Made by a program: the position numbers and the translations under genes. Of a stretch of 57,189 nt of DNA, positions 21,102 through 32,227 are shown piece by piece (the first letter of the stretch is position 1; every line of letters begins with the position of its first letter). Below the pieces are notes generated by a model. It made no database searches and had not been told where the DNA came from. It was given only the letters and a program-made list of their open reading frames with translations. Source of the DNA: Branchiostoma floridae (Eukaryota; Chordata; Leptocardii; Amphioxiformes; Branchiostomatidae); contig NW_023365714.1 in the NCBI RefSeq assembly GCF_000003815.2, forward strand, positions 125,104 to 182,292, in the 5' to 3' direction.

Positions 21102-22863
21102 TCAGTCAGCAGACACACACCCTGGTGTTTCCATCGTTCCCTGTGATATTTGGTTTATCCCCAGCTTCACGATCATTTGCGCGATCTGACGGGAATATTT
21201 TTTATATCTCACGGCCTTTCTGTGGTCATCAAGGTTCCACCAGGCTTTACCCAAGTTGTGAAGTTTTCCGACAAATATTTTAGGATGTGCAGTGTCCTCA
21301 CTACAGACATTTAACCCCATCTTTAGTATCTGCTCGTAATAGCTAACATCCTTTCTGTGATCATCGAGGTTACTCCAGGCGACACCCAATTTGTGGAGTA
21401 ACGTTGCAATGTCAGGATGTGCGGTATTCTTAGTCAGTATTGGCAACGTTCACACCATCTATAGTTTTCAGCTGCATCTGAAGTGATTGCTCGTAATATC
21501 TGACAGCCTTTCTGTGGTCACCAGGTCTACCCCAGGCATTACTCAAGTTGAAAAGCGACTTGACAATGTCAGAATTTGCAGCGTTCGCACCATGGATACT
21601 CCGTTCCATCTGCAGTGCCTGTTCACAAAAGTTGACAGTCTTCATGTAATCACCAAGGTTACCCCAGGCGGCACCCAAGCTAGAAAGTGATCTGGCAATG
21701 TCCGAATCTGCAGCGTTCACACCATGGATAGTCAGCTGCATCTGTAGTGCCTGTTCACAATAGCTGACGGCCTTTCTGTGATCACCAAGGCTACCCCAGG
21801 CGGCACCCAAGTTAGAAAGTGATCTGGCAATGTCAGAATTTGCAGCGTTCGCACCATGGATACTCCGTTCCATCTGCAGTGCCTGTTCATAATAGTTGAC
21901 GTCCTTTCTGTGATCACCAAGGCTACCCCAGGCGGCACCCAAGTTAGAAAGTGATCTGGCAATGTCAGAATTTGCAGCGTTCGCACCATGGATACTCCGT
22001 TCCATCTGCAGTGCCTGTTCATAATAGTTGACGTCCTTTCTGTGATCACTAAGGCTACCCCAGGCGGCACCCAAGTTAGAAAGTGATCTGGCAATGTCAG
22101 AATTTGCAGCGTTCGCACCATGGATACTCCGTTCCATCTGCAGTGCCTGTTCATAATAGTTGACGGCCTTTCTGTGATCACCAAGGCTACCCCAGGCGGC
22201 ACCCAAGTTAGAAAGTGATCTGGCAATGTCAGAATTTGCAGCGTTCGCACCATGGATACTCCGTTCCATCTGCAGTGCCTGTTCATAATAGTTGACGGCC
22301 TTTCTGTGATCACCGAGGTTACTCCAGGCGACACCCAGTTTGTTAATAAGTAAATCTTCAATGGCAGGATTTGCGGTGTCCTCGCCATTGATGCTTCGGT
22401 ATATCTGTAGTGCCTGTTCATGATAGCTGATAGCCTTCCTGTGGTCACCAAGGATATTCCAGGTATTATCCAAATTGTAAAGTGTGTTGGCGATGTCAGG
22501 ATGTGCAGTGTTCTCGCCATAGACACCCAGTCCCATCTTTAGTGACTGCTCGAAATAGCCGAGAGCCTTTCTGTGATCACCAAGGTTAATCCAAGCAGCA
22601 CCCAAGTTGTTAAGAGTCCCAGCAACGTCAGGATGTGCGGTGTTCTCACCATGAATACTCCGCGTCATCTGCAGTAACTGCTCATAATAGCTGGCGGCTT
22701 TTCTGAAGTCACCGAGCTCCCTCCAGTAGGCGCCAAGTCTGTCCAGTAACTTGATAATGTCAGGATGTGCCGTGCTTTCTCCACAAAGACGCATCATCTG
22801 TTGCATCTGTTCATTACAGCTGATTGTCTTTCTATGATCACCAAGGTCACCCCAGATGCTACC
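21102..22863 (-). pseudogene. detached 3' part of the disrupted TPR gene
   Basis: Continues, in the same reading frame once a MITE is discounted, the TPR array of the gene at 23160-28630. From 22859 the frame starts GSIWGDLGDHRK and encodes roughly ten and a half 44-residue TPR units, to a stop at 21430 after DGVNVANTD. The other frame takes over at about 21446 ([17 protein letters not shown]) and adds about two units before homology ends near 21200 and a stop at 21102. Four consecutive units (about 21.8-22.33 kb) are almost identical in DNA, showing recent amplification. There is no start codon or upstream exon of its own. It is probably transcribed, if at all, only as 3' UTR. Confidence 0.8.
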
Positions 22864-23159
22864 CACGGTGGTCACGTTGCTAGGGTATTATCCGCGTTGC
22901 CAGACCGACAGAAAAGCTCAGGTATTGTTAACTTGGTAAGTGGAGAACAATGGGGGCGGAGAAAAGACGCGCATATCAAAGGAGCAAGTTCGCGTCAAAA
23001 AATAGCTCCACTTGGAGCGACCAAAACAAATGTAATCCCCGCCTACAACGGCGTAAACCAATCAGCTATTGTTACCAGTAGTGAAATGGATGATTGGTTT
23101 CCTCATCCATATGCATGATTTGCGAGTGAGGATTTTTGAGGGCCCTTTTGACCACCGTG
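22864..23159. mobile_element. 296-bp MITE inserted in TPR coding sequence
   Basis: The ends CACGGTGGTCA (22864-22874) and TGACCACCGTG (23149-23159) are perfect 11-bp inverted repeats. The direct repeat TACC flanks the element at 22860-22863 and 23160-23163. Removing the element plus one TACC restores an uninterrupted TPR unit reading DTLGSIWGDLGDHRK. Element plus duplication is 300 bp, a multiple of three, so the frame is kept, but the element supplies a stop at 23062. No transposase is encoded. Confidence 0.88.
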
Positions 23160-26100
23160 TACCCAAGGTGTCAAGTGATTTGGCAATGTCAGGGTGTGCA
23201 GCGCTCTCACCATAAAGTGTACGATTCATCTTTAATGACTGTTCAAGATAGCTGGCGGCCTTTCTGTGCTCGCCAAGCTTCCTCCATGTGACACCAAGTG
23301 TGTGAAGTAGACTGGCGATATCAGGATGTGCCGTCCTTTCTCCATGAAGACTACGCATTATCTGTAGCCTCTGTTCATAACAGCTGATGGCTCTTTTGTC
23401 ATCACCAAGGCGACTCCAGGAGTGACCCATGTTGTCAAGTGCTAGGGCAATGTCAAGTTGTGCGGTCTCGAAATGGCTATTCCGCATCATCTGTAGAATC
23501 TGTTCATTAAAGCTGATGGCCTTTCTGTGGTCACCGAGAAAACTCCAGCTGGCACCCAAGTTGAGAAGTAACATCGAAATATGAGGATTTGCAGTGTCCT
23601 CACCATAGATAGTTTGCCACATCTGAAGTGCCTGCTCATGGTAGTCCACGGCCTTTCTGTAAACTTCAAGGACAATCCAGGCGTTACCCAAGTTAGTGAG
23701 GGACGAGGCAGTCTCTGGATGTGCAGTTTTCTGACCATGTATACTTCTATTCATATTTAGTGACTGCTCATGGTAGTTTACGGCCTTCCCGCGTTCACCA
23801 AGTTGCAACCAGGAGGAACCCATGTACGAAAGGGACGAAGCAATCTCTCGACTTGTGGTGTTCTCACCATAGATACCCCGTTGCATTGATATGGCATCTT
23901 CATGGTAACTAATGGCCTTTCTGTGATCACCAAGATTGAAACAGGCTGTACCCAACTTGTTAAGTAATTTTGCAATATCGGGGTGTGCGGTGGTTTTACC
24001 GAGGATACAGCGTTGCATTTTCAGTGACTGTTTGTAGTAGTCAATGGCCTTTCTGTGATCACCAAGGTCACTCTGGATAGCACCCAAGCTGTAAAGTAGC
24101 CGGGCAATGTCACGGTGTGATGTGTTCTCTCCATGGATACAACGTCTCATCTGCAGCGACTGTTCATAATAGCTAGCAGCCTTTCCGTAGTCATCAAGGT
24201 CCCACCAGGCAATGCCCAAGTATTCAAGTGACCCAGCGATGTCAGGGTGTGCGGTGTTCTCACCATGGATACTTCGCCTTATCAGGAGCAACTCCTCAAA
24301 ATATTTCACAGCCATTTTGGATTCGCCAAGACTTCCCCAGGCCGCACCTAATGACAAGACTGTCAAGGCGATGTCAGGATGTGCCGTGTCCTCAGCATGA
24401 ATACTCCTTTCCATTTGAAGTGACTTATCATAATATTTGATTGCCTTTCTGCGGTCACCAAGGCTGGTCCAGACTGTTCCCAAACCCATAAGTGACTTGA
24501 CAATGTTAGGATGGGCACTGTTCTCACCATAGATGCTCCTCCAAATCTGTAGTGACCGTTCATAATAGCTTACCGCCTTTCTGTTGTCACCAAAGTCCCT
24601 CCAGGCGTAACCCAAGTTGACGAGTGACCCGGCAATGGTTGGGTGTGAACTGTCCTCGCCATAGATACTCCGCCCCATCTGTAGAGACTGTTCATGATAG
24701 CTGATAGCCTTTTTGTGATCACCGAGGTTGCTCCAGGCGGTACCCAAGTTGACGAGTGACCAGGCAATGTTTGGATGTGAACTGTCCTCGCCATAGATAC
24801 TCCGCCCCATCTGTAGAGACTGTTCATGACAGCTGATAGCCTTTTTGTGATCACCGAGGTCACCCCAGACACATCCCAAGGCTGCTAGTGACGTGACAAT
24901 GTCAGGATGCACAGTGTTTACGCCATAGATACTTTGTTTCATCTTCAACGACTCTTTGATGCATTTGTAGGCCTCTCTGTACTTCTTTAGGTCTCTTAGG
25001 GCGGCACCTAAGTTGTTAAGGGAGTAGCTTGTAGGAAGGTTTGTGGTGTTCTCACCATACAAAGTGCGTCTCATCTGCAGTGCATGTTCATGATAGCTGA
25101 CGGCCTTGCTATAATCCCCGAGTTCCCTATAGACCTTACCCAAGTTGTCAAGTGACGCAGCAATGTGGGAAGGTGGTCCTGTACTCGACAAATTTAGCGC
25201 TTCTTCAAAACACCCTGCCGCCTTCTTGGGATCAAGTCCCATCCAAGCGCCACCCAAATTATTGACTGCATTGGCAATGTCATTATGTGCATCATCCTTA
25301 CCAAAGATACTTCGCCTCATTTGTAAAGACTGCTCATGATAGCTAACGGCCTTCCTGTAATCACCCAGGTCTCTCCAGGCATGTCCCAACCTAGTCAGGG
25401 AATAGGCAATGTTAGTGTGTAAGAACGGAAGGGTATAGTAGACAGAAGTGATGTCACGAGAAGAAGAGGAGTGTGATATGTAGGCACCATATTTTGACAG
25501 TTCACCTTGTAGTGTCTGTAGTGTCATTTCTTCCAATGCAATGGATTTCTTGTAATCACACAAACTGTTGTACACATCCGCCTGTAGTCTTGAAGAATTG
25601 TCAAAGAGAAGCGGCGGCACTTTTGGCGAGTGACCATCAGCAAGGTGGGAGATAAAATACTTTAATGGTATTGCTGTGTTGTAGTATCTCATCAGCTGCT
25701 TTGACTTTGATAAGTAAAACACTTTCTGTAATTTCTCCTCAATATTTGAACTTGTACCCGGATCTACAGACATTGACGACAAGGCTGACATGTTCTCCAC
25801 CTGCCCACGGTTGTTCATGTATGTGCGCAGCCTCAGTTCTGCTGAGATGCTGACCAGCACCATCAGGTGATGCGCGTTCTCACTACTGATGACTCCGTTC
25901 TGGTGCATCTTCTCTATTGTCTCCCAGATTGCAGTTGGCTGAATGTCGCAAAGTAGTGCCCAACAACACACTGCAAGGCTAGAAAATCGGTAGATTTCTT
26001 TTTTTACGTCCAGAAGTTTGCCAGACGGATCCTGACTTCCTAACATTTTCTTGTCGTCATTCAACATGGTCTCCGCTATGAGACGAGAAGCTTTCCTCTC

Positions 26101-28630
26101 TCCTTCCTGACGTTGCTGCTCACATAGAGACAAATGTTCATCAACTAAGTCCTGTTCTCCGGTAATCAAAGACACATTGCTTAAGATACTCGCGAGATGG
26201 TAGCCTTTTTGTAGGTGTAGCGTCAGGTCGTCTGTAAGAACTTTAGCCATGCTACCTGGAGATCGAATAAGTTCAGCTGTTGTACCCCTGCCCAGTGGAG
26301 TCTTGCAGGCATGCGGCATGGCGCCATCGAACGCAAACCCGCGCGGTGTGACAGAGTCGTAGAACCAGTTGTCCAGTGGGTCGTCTGAGGAGAAATCGTT
26401 TAGAGACTTGATCCCCATGGCTGGGAGAATTGTTTCGCCCAGGTTGATAACTTTGAGATGCAAATATTGAGTAAGATTACGGAAATAGTTGACGTTATCT
26501 TCTGTTTCCTCTTCTACTAAAATGGCGAATTCCAGATCAGAGTACGGAGTTACCAATCCTGTGGCTTGTGAACCCAGGCCTATCATGGCGTACTTACAAG
26601 GAGGGGGACCCATTACACCCATACATTCATCTACAAGGCCAGCTATGGACGTTCTTCGCTGATTGACTATTGTCTCACACAAGGCTTGGATTGCTTCCGC
26701 TCTCTTCTTCTCCTCTTCTCTCAACTTCGGGTCGTCATCATCCAGACTGTAAGGGTCTACCTGCTGTTCGATTCTTTCTATCTCTTTTTCTACGAAGCTT
26801 CTATCTTCTTTCAGCATCAATTTGTGTTTCTCCGCGTCCCCGATGTCCACCGTTTGTTCTTGACTCAGCACATGTTTAATAAATGATCGAGTCATCGTCT
26901 GAATCGTTTGTTTGATACCCTCCCTATCTTCTTCTCTTGCTCTAACCAGTGCTGCATTACAAAGTGCTGCAGCCTTGGTGAAATCTCCTCCGTCTCTTGA
27001 CTGAATTCCTCTCTTCAGGTAGACATCGCCCATCTTGTACAGGGGCTCGGCCTCTTTCCAGTGTTGATCTATGTTTGATCCTGTAGCAACGGCAGATTGC
27101 AGGTCACAATGTTTGATTCCTGATCATTAGATTATTCACAAAATGCTACTCCCACCATCACACGTCAGTTTGCGAAATGTGTATGGCACGCTAACCCTGT
27201 ATCCTGGTATCCTATCTACCGTGGATTGGCGATGCTCTCTTCGTGGGCAGATGAAGATTTCTGCCGCCGGGGTAATCTTTTGCATCCGGAGGGAGTTGCA
27301 CGCGGCAGGAGGTTAATTGGCCATCTTGTGGTTTGGCCCAAACTCCCACCGCGTAAATCTCCTACAGTGCACCAAAGATTACCTGGGTGGAAGCAAGCTC
27401 CTTGCCTAAAAGAGCCTGGCCAATCCAAGTTAGACCGGATGCCGGGTTACTCACCCCGTTGCTATCTTGCTATCAGGTATACTCACCTTCGACATGAACG
27501 GCCTTGAGTGCAGTTGCAAAGTGTTCCTCAGCTCTATCCAAGTCCCCTGTCCCCAGGGCCCTGCAGCCCTCCTGCAGCCGGTCTTGGTACGTACTGGAAA
27601 GTATAAATTTTGTGAGATTTCAACTGATAATTATGACAAATGTCGGGCACAGGTATAGTATCTTGATTATTCAGTAACTCACAAACCTGTCAGTGTCCCA
27701 CTGTGCTGTTTCACGTAAAGTCGGAAGAGCTGCGATCCTGTCACCATTTTCCTTGGTCCCGGGCTGTCTCTTTTCTTGATGTTTCTGGGGAAATGAAAGT
27801 GGGACTTTATTCTTTAAAGGCCATTTTGTTAGCAAGAGAAGGAAACAACTTGAAACAAGTCATTAACTTATGAAAGAACTAGATTTTTGCTTTCTCACCT
27901 TCTTTACTTTTTCCTTGACAATCTCCGCATACTTGATGCGGTGCTTCAGTGTTTCTCTGCCATCTGAATCTTCACAGCGGTCCAGCGCCGCTCGGTACAG
28001 GCCAGCTGCTTTGGTGAATGCTGCCTCGTCCCTGCCAACCCTTCCCTTCTCCAGGTACAGGTCTCCAAGGCTCTTCAACGACTCTCTTTTCAGACGATTG
28101 TCTCTGTCGACGATCGCCTTTACGAATGCATTTGTATAACTTTCAATTAAGGGCATCACACCGGATCCTTTCATCTTGGTATTTTCTACTTCATAAAGTG
28201 TCTCAGCAACTTCTAAGGTGACATGATTCGAATTTCCCACCCTCGATGTCGTACGATTCTCATCAACTGTCAACCTCGTACATTTCTCCGCATATCTGAT
28301 ACGATGCTGTAGAACTTGCCTCTCTTCCTTCCTTCTCAGATGCCGTAAGACCTCCCTGTACAGCACGCAGGCACTGTGGAAGTTCTCAACCTTTTGCTCC
28401 TTCATCTTTGCCTTGTGCAGGTACAGATCTCCCAGACTTTTTAACGCTTCACACTTCAGGACCCTATTCTCCGTACTGATGGCGTGGATCAGCTGACGTG
28501 CGTATCCCTTCTCCACAACATCCAGATCAGAACCGCTGGCGAAGAGCAGGTCCAGTTCCTGAAACTCCTCCGCCACTGCTGACAGTCTGGGGGTTGTCTT
28601 CTCCGTGTCGTTTTGGCATGAAGACGCCAT
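23062..28630 (-). CDS. nucleotidyltransferase-fold/TPR protein, gene A (truncated by MITE)
   Basis: Four exons with consensus splice sites and compatible phases: 27899-28630 (ATG at 28630), 27687-27784, 27487-27593 and 23062-27080, giving 1651 aa. Exon 1 encodes two related helical repeats ([10 protein letters not shown]...LKHRIKYAE); exon 3 and early exon 4 carry TPR-like helices. A DUF294/GlnD-like nucleotidyltransferase core follows: G482-S483, then S493-D494-L-E496 in [20 protein letters not shown]. Next comes a helical region ([20 protein letters not shown]) like the substrate-binding part of that family, then 17 complete TPR units of about 44 residues. The last unit breaks at residue 1619 where the MITE enters, and 32 MITE-derived residues follow before the stop. 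Family knowledge suggests nucleotide transfer to an unknown target; activity is not shown, and the second acidic position is Glu. Cytoplasmic, with no signal or TM. Paralogue of the gene at 32228-37346. Confidence 0.88.
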
Positions 28631-29394
28631 CTTGGCTTGTATCAGCGACGTTTGTGTCTTAGTCGTCTATTTATTCAATATTGTACTGTTACAGTGTTCC
28701 TTGCTCATTAGTGTCTTCTTGTAAGGTGTTTTTCACGCTTTAAACGCACGTTTGTGGGTCTTGATGTTTGAAGACACAGGCCTAAAGAACAGTTATTAGT
28801 CACTATTAGAAAGACCTTGAAAACTAGTCAAGAGGTAGGGTGTGTTTACTGAAGCTAATAGGCAAGAATAACCTTCTCCTTGCTGCCTAGCTCTACGACC
28901 AATAGACCATTGGGTGCCAAACGACCACTTCAGTGTGCCAAAGGTTTATTACCTTCAACCAAGATAAGCATAACTGAATAAACATGGCGTTAGTGCAAAA
29001 TGCACATCCCTCTGTTGTTTTTGTGTATCGAACCTTACAAATAATACCTCCTGTTCTTGGTTCCTGCCGCCAGGTAATCAAGTTAATTTCCGTACGTGAT
29101 GTCACAGTAAACAGCGCAGGCAGTTTCGAATCTGGCACCACGGCTTGTCAAAAGCGTTCTTTTGAGAAGTTAACATAATGATAACCATTATATAATCAAA
29201 ATGATTATATGCAATGTTTAGAAAGAATGTTTCTTTACTACCTGTAGTGACAGATAATGCACCGTTACCTGGACTTGTAACAGGCTGGTGGCGGATGATG
29301 CAATATAGCTGGTGATTGATGTAACCGCAATAGTACAGATGTTCAAAATGTTATTTTATGAGAGAGACAAATCAGACATCATGATAACTGAAGT
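28631..29394. other. intergenic; tandem repeat next to gap
   Basis: Upstream region of gene A with no coding signal. Sequence at 29256-29345 (ACCGTTACCTGGACTTGTAA, then GATGATGCAATATAGCTGG) reappears on the other side of the N run at 29495-29575, so the gap lies inside a tandem repeat. Confidence 0.55.
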
Positions 29395-29494
29395 NNNNNN
29401 NNNNNNNNNNNNNNNNNNNNNNNNNNNNNNNNNNNNNNNNNNNNNNNNNNNNNNNNNNNNNNNNNNNNNNNNNNNNNNNNNNNNNNNNNNNNNN
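29395..29494. other. assembly gap (100 N)
   Basis: Exactly 100 Ns, the conventional size for a gap of unknown length. Confidence 0.99.
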
Positions 29495-29851
29495 ACCGTT
29501 ACCTGGACTCGTAATAATCTGGTGTAAATGATGCAACTATAGCTGGCGTATGATGTAATCACAGTAAGTACAGTGGTTAAATATTAAACCAGGGGCTGGG
29601 GCACGATGTAAGCGCGTGATCACCATACAGCAGTTAAACATTGCCTGTAGCTGTCTGCAGCGGATTATTGATTGTCTAACTGGGGTCACCTAACGGTCAA
29701 AACAGACTTGGGGGTGACCTTTATTCCAGTGACTTTATTTTGCTTCCGTCTACGATAGCGTGTAAAGAAGAAAGGCACCACTTCATTGTAAAATCGCCCT
29801 GATCACCGGGCTGTTGTTAAAATCACACAACGTCACACATGTAATATACAT

Positions 29852-29931
29852 ACTGAATGAAGAGACTCTTTTTACACAACCATTGCTTTATTCTCACCAA
29901 TGGTTGTGTAAAAAGAGTCTCTTCATTCAGT
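29852..29931. repeat. perfect 34-bp inverted repeat (hairpin)
   Basis: The arm 29852-29885 (starts ACTGAATGAAGAGACTC) is an exact reverse complement of 29898-29931, with a 12-nt loop CTTTATTCTCAC. A short direct repeat, AATATACATACTG, occurs at 29846 and again at about 29964. It may be a small fold-back element or an RNA hairpin. Confidence 0.9.
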
Positions 29932-30149
29932 GACGTACCAACCTGATGAAACTATTAACGGGGAATATACATACTGTTAGCTGCCAATGTCGTCTTTTCA
30001 TTCTCGCCAAGTCATTCATCAACACACAGTACAGTAACGTGTTTAGGAACTTTATCGTTATCCTTTTTAGGGCAGGCTTTGTTCAGAACTTCGTGAGCTT
30101 GAGACACGACGTTCCTTTTGCTTACCTGAAGTTGTACAAAGTACGGACA

Positions 30150-30760
30150 TGCCCTTTCACCTGTTCAGTACATTTGTTAAGCACTCACCTGTTCAGTCCT
30201 GCCAGGGTGTGTTGTCCACGGTAGCCATACGAGATTCTAACACAAGTTGTTCTACTTCCAGGCTGGAGGGAAAGAGGTCTCCAATTGGAGGTCCCAACTC
30301 GTGACTGACACGGTTAAAGAGGAAGTCTCCAGGTGAAACAGGAAATCTCCAGGTGAAACAGGAAATCCCAGGTGTGGCCGCACCTCTGCACTTTTTGCAC
30401 TTTGCACCTGAGTGGGACGCCACATTTGGCGCGTGCGCCCGGACTTCACGTGAGAGACCAAATAAGACTTTCATGTGAAATTTGTTTTTGGGTGCCTAGG
30501 AAAGGTCGATAGGAAATACTGAATATTTGTTGGATCAGCTGTAAAATGACCCTTGTTCATGTAATATTGATTTTTTTGCACCCCCATGAAATAGTGGAAT
30601 CATCACCAGGTGACTGTTGTGAGCCCACAGGATTAATCCATGGGCTCTGAATGGAAGTCTGTGAAGGAGGTTCGCCCGGACCGTTACATTTTGAAAGAAG
30701 GGGTGAGTACTTGTTTAGGGTTTTTGAAATACGCTACTTTGCTTTATTGGTGGTGTCTCA
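30150..30760 (-). promoter_or_regulatory. candidate 5' exon/promoter region of TPR gene A
   Basis: Lies 1.5-2.1 kb upstream of the gene A start codon. On the minus strand GACTGAACAG|GTGAGT (exon end at 30189) is a strong splice donor, so a non-coding first exon may end here. Two blocks resemble the region upstream of gene B: the donor area, and 30662-30755 (TTCGCCCGGAC, TTACATTTTGAAAGAAGGGG, then AGGGTTTTTGAAATACGCTA), matching 39260-39350. A 21-bp repeat (CTCCAGGTGAAACAGGAAAT) occurs at about 30325-30370. Role inferred from position and duplication only. Confidence 0.4.
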
Positions 30761-31894
30761 TAAAGTATTGGTGAGGCCTACGTCAAATTTCCTACCCGGG
30801 GCTCGGTCGGACTGTTAGCGGAAACGAAAATTTTAAGTTTATGTCAATAAACATGCACAAGACATGCTGTCGAATTATGTTTGGTCCATTTTGTGTTTTT
30901 GTTGTCTTTTATATCGTACTTTTTGTTCCCCCAAACTACCCGGCCGGGCCCCTCTGTGGAAATGTGACGGAATAGCCTAAGGCAGGCCTCCTGCTATGCG
31001 TTTATCTGGTCTTTTTACATTGATAGTTTCCAAGGCTACTACAATACCAGACCAGGCCAAGTTCAGGAAGGAGGTCTTCCAACATCTGACGACCCGGAAA
31101 TAACTCTCCAGTACCATTCCACTCTGGAATACTTCTAGGACTTGTAGGTGTCCGTGCGAGTGTATGTAGTCTGGTAATTAATGTGGTGGCTCCTCCGGGA
31201 CTTCCTAGGAGTTTAAGCCCAACCAGAACCAGAACGGCTCTATGAATATATATCTGTTTCGTCATTACATTATGATAATTTGGCAATTCCAAAACGTTGC
31301 TGCCCTTCTTTTGGTCAGTAATTCATAGCCCCTGTGGTGATAACATCTATAGAGAGAATATGCAATCTTTTAATTACCTTGCCTGGAGATGCCGTGCTCA
31401 AAACAATGGATCTACAGACAGACAGACAGACAGACAGAAATACAGACAGACAGGTTGATGGAAAGCAATGTGAAGCTGTTTAATCATCATAAGATCGCTA
31501 TTCCTTCATCAAGATGGAAATCCTTAGTCGTATTATGTAGCTTCAAGTTCATGTAGAAGTGTAACTAGACCATACAGCGCAAATGGCACCCTACACATAT
31601 GTATCTATGGCATTGTCATGGCACATAGTGTGTTGTTTGAACCGTCGTATCTTCATGAAAGATCAAATCGGCTGCAGGCTGCTTTTCATGGAAGTGCCAT
31701 GAGGGACGGGGTAAGGGTCAAACAACATATATAACAGAGGTAACGTTACATCATTTAAAGTCCTAATAATTCTATACACATATTTTACACGTGTCATAAT
31801 CATCGGTCGGCTGCAGCGGTTACACATGGAGCAGAATACAGAATAGTAAAAGCTACTGCATGCGATAAGAGTCCGTTCGTTGGGGCTGTTTCTG
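30761..31894. other. intergenic, no gene recognised
   Basis: Contains a short (CAGA)n tract at about 31415-31438 and a GC palindrome near 30939. Open frames are short and unassignable. Confidence 0.45.
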
Positions 31895-32100
31895 TTACTG
31901 TAAGATTCTCTTAAAGGAAGCCAGAGTTTGGGCTGTGCGCATGTCCAGTGGTAGACTGTTCCAGGTGTTGGGCACACGGTAGGCGATGGCTCTTCTGAAG
32001 GTTTCTCGCAGGGTTTTTGAGGACAACCAGCTGATGCCTTGTACTTTACCTGGTTGTTCTTGTGCTTCGATCTCGGCAGTAGACAAACATATGTCGCATG
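31895..32100 (-). mobile_element. 3' remnant of a non-LTR retrotransposon reverse transcriptase
   Basis: The minus frame contains FRRAIAYRVPNTWNSLPLDM, then RTAQTLASFKRILQ. This resembles the extreme C-terminal tail typical of CR1/Jockey-type LINE ORF2 proteins (…WNSLP…SFK…L). Only this tail survives. It lies just 3' of TPR gene B. Confidence 0.65.
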
Positions 32101-32227
32101 CAGGGAGGGAGTTTGTCGTTAAGGTCTTTGTAGATGAACACGGCATCATAGTATGGTAGTTGTGGCGTTGGCATAGTACACGGCACATACTATGACATAG
32201 TGTAACTATGGCGTTGCAATGACAATA

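Noticed and set aside
21732-22526. A 264-codon alternative frame through the TPR array
   Set aside because: It is a shadow frame kept open because identical 132-bp units repeat; the TPR frame is the real one.
22864-23159. Interpretation of the insertion as an intron
   Set aside because: Using the only GT/AG near the edges shifts the frame, and perfect TIRs with a direct repeat fit a MITE.
27200-27470. Small frames with apparent protein-like text in an intron of gene A
   Set aside because: They lie within a well-defined intron between exons 3 and 4 and match no family; probably a dispersed repeat.
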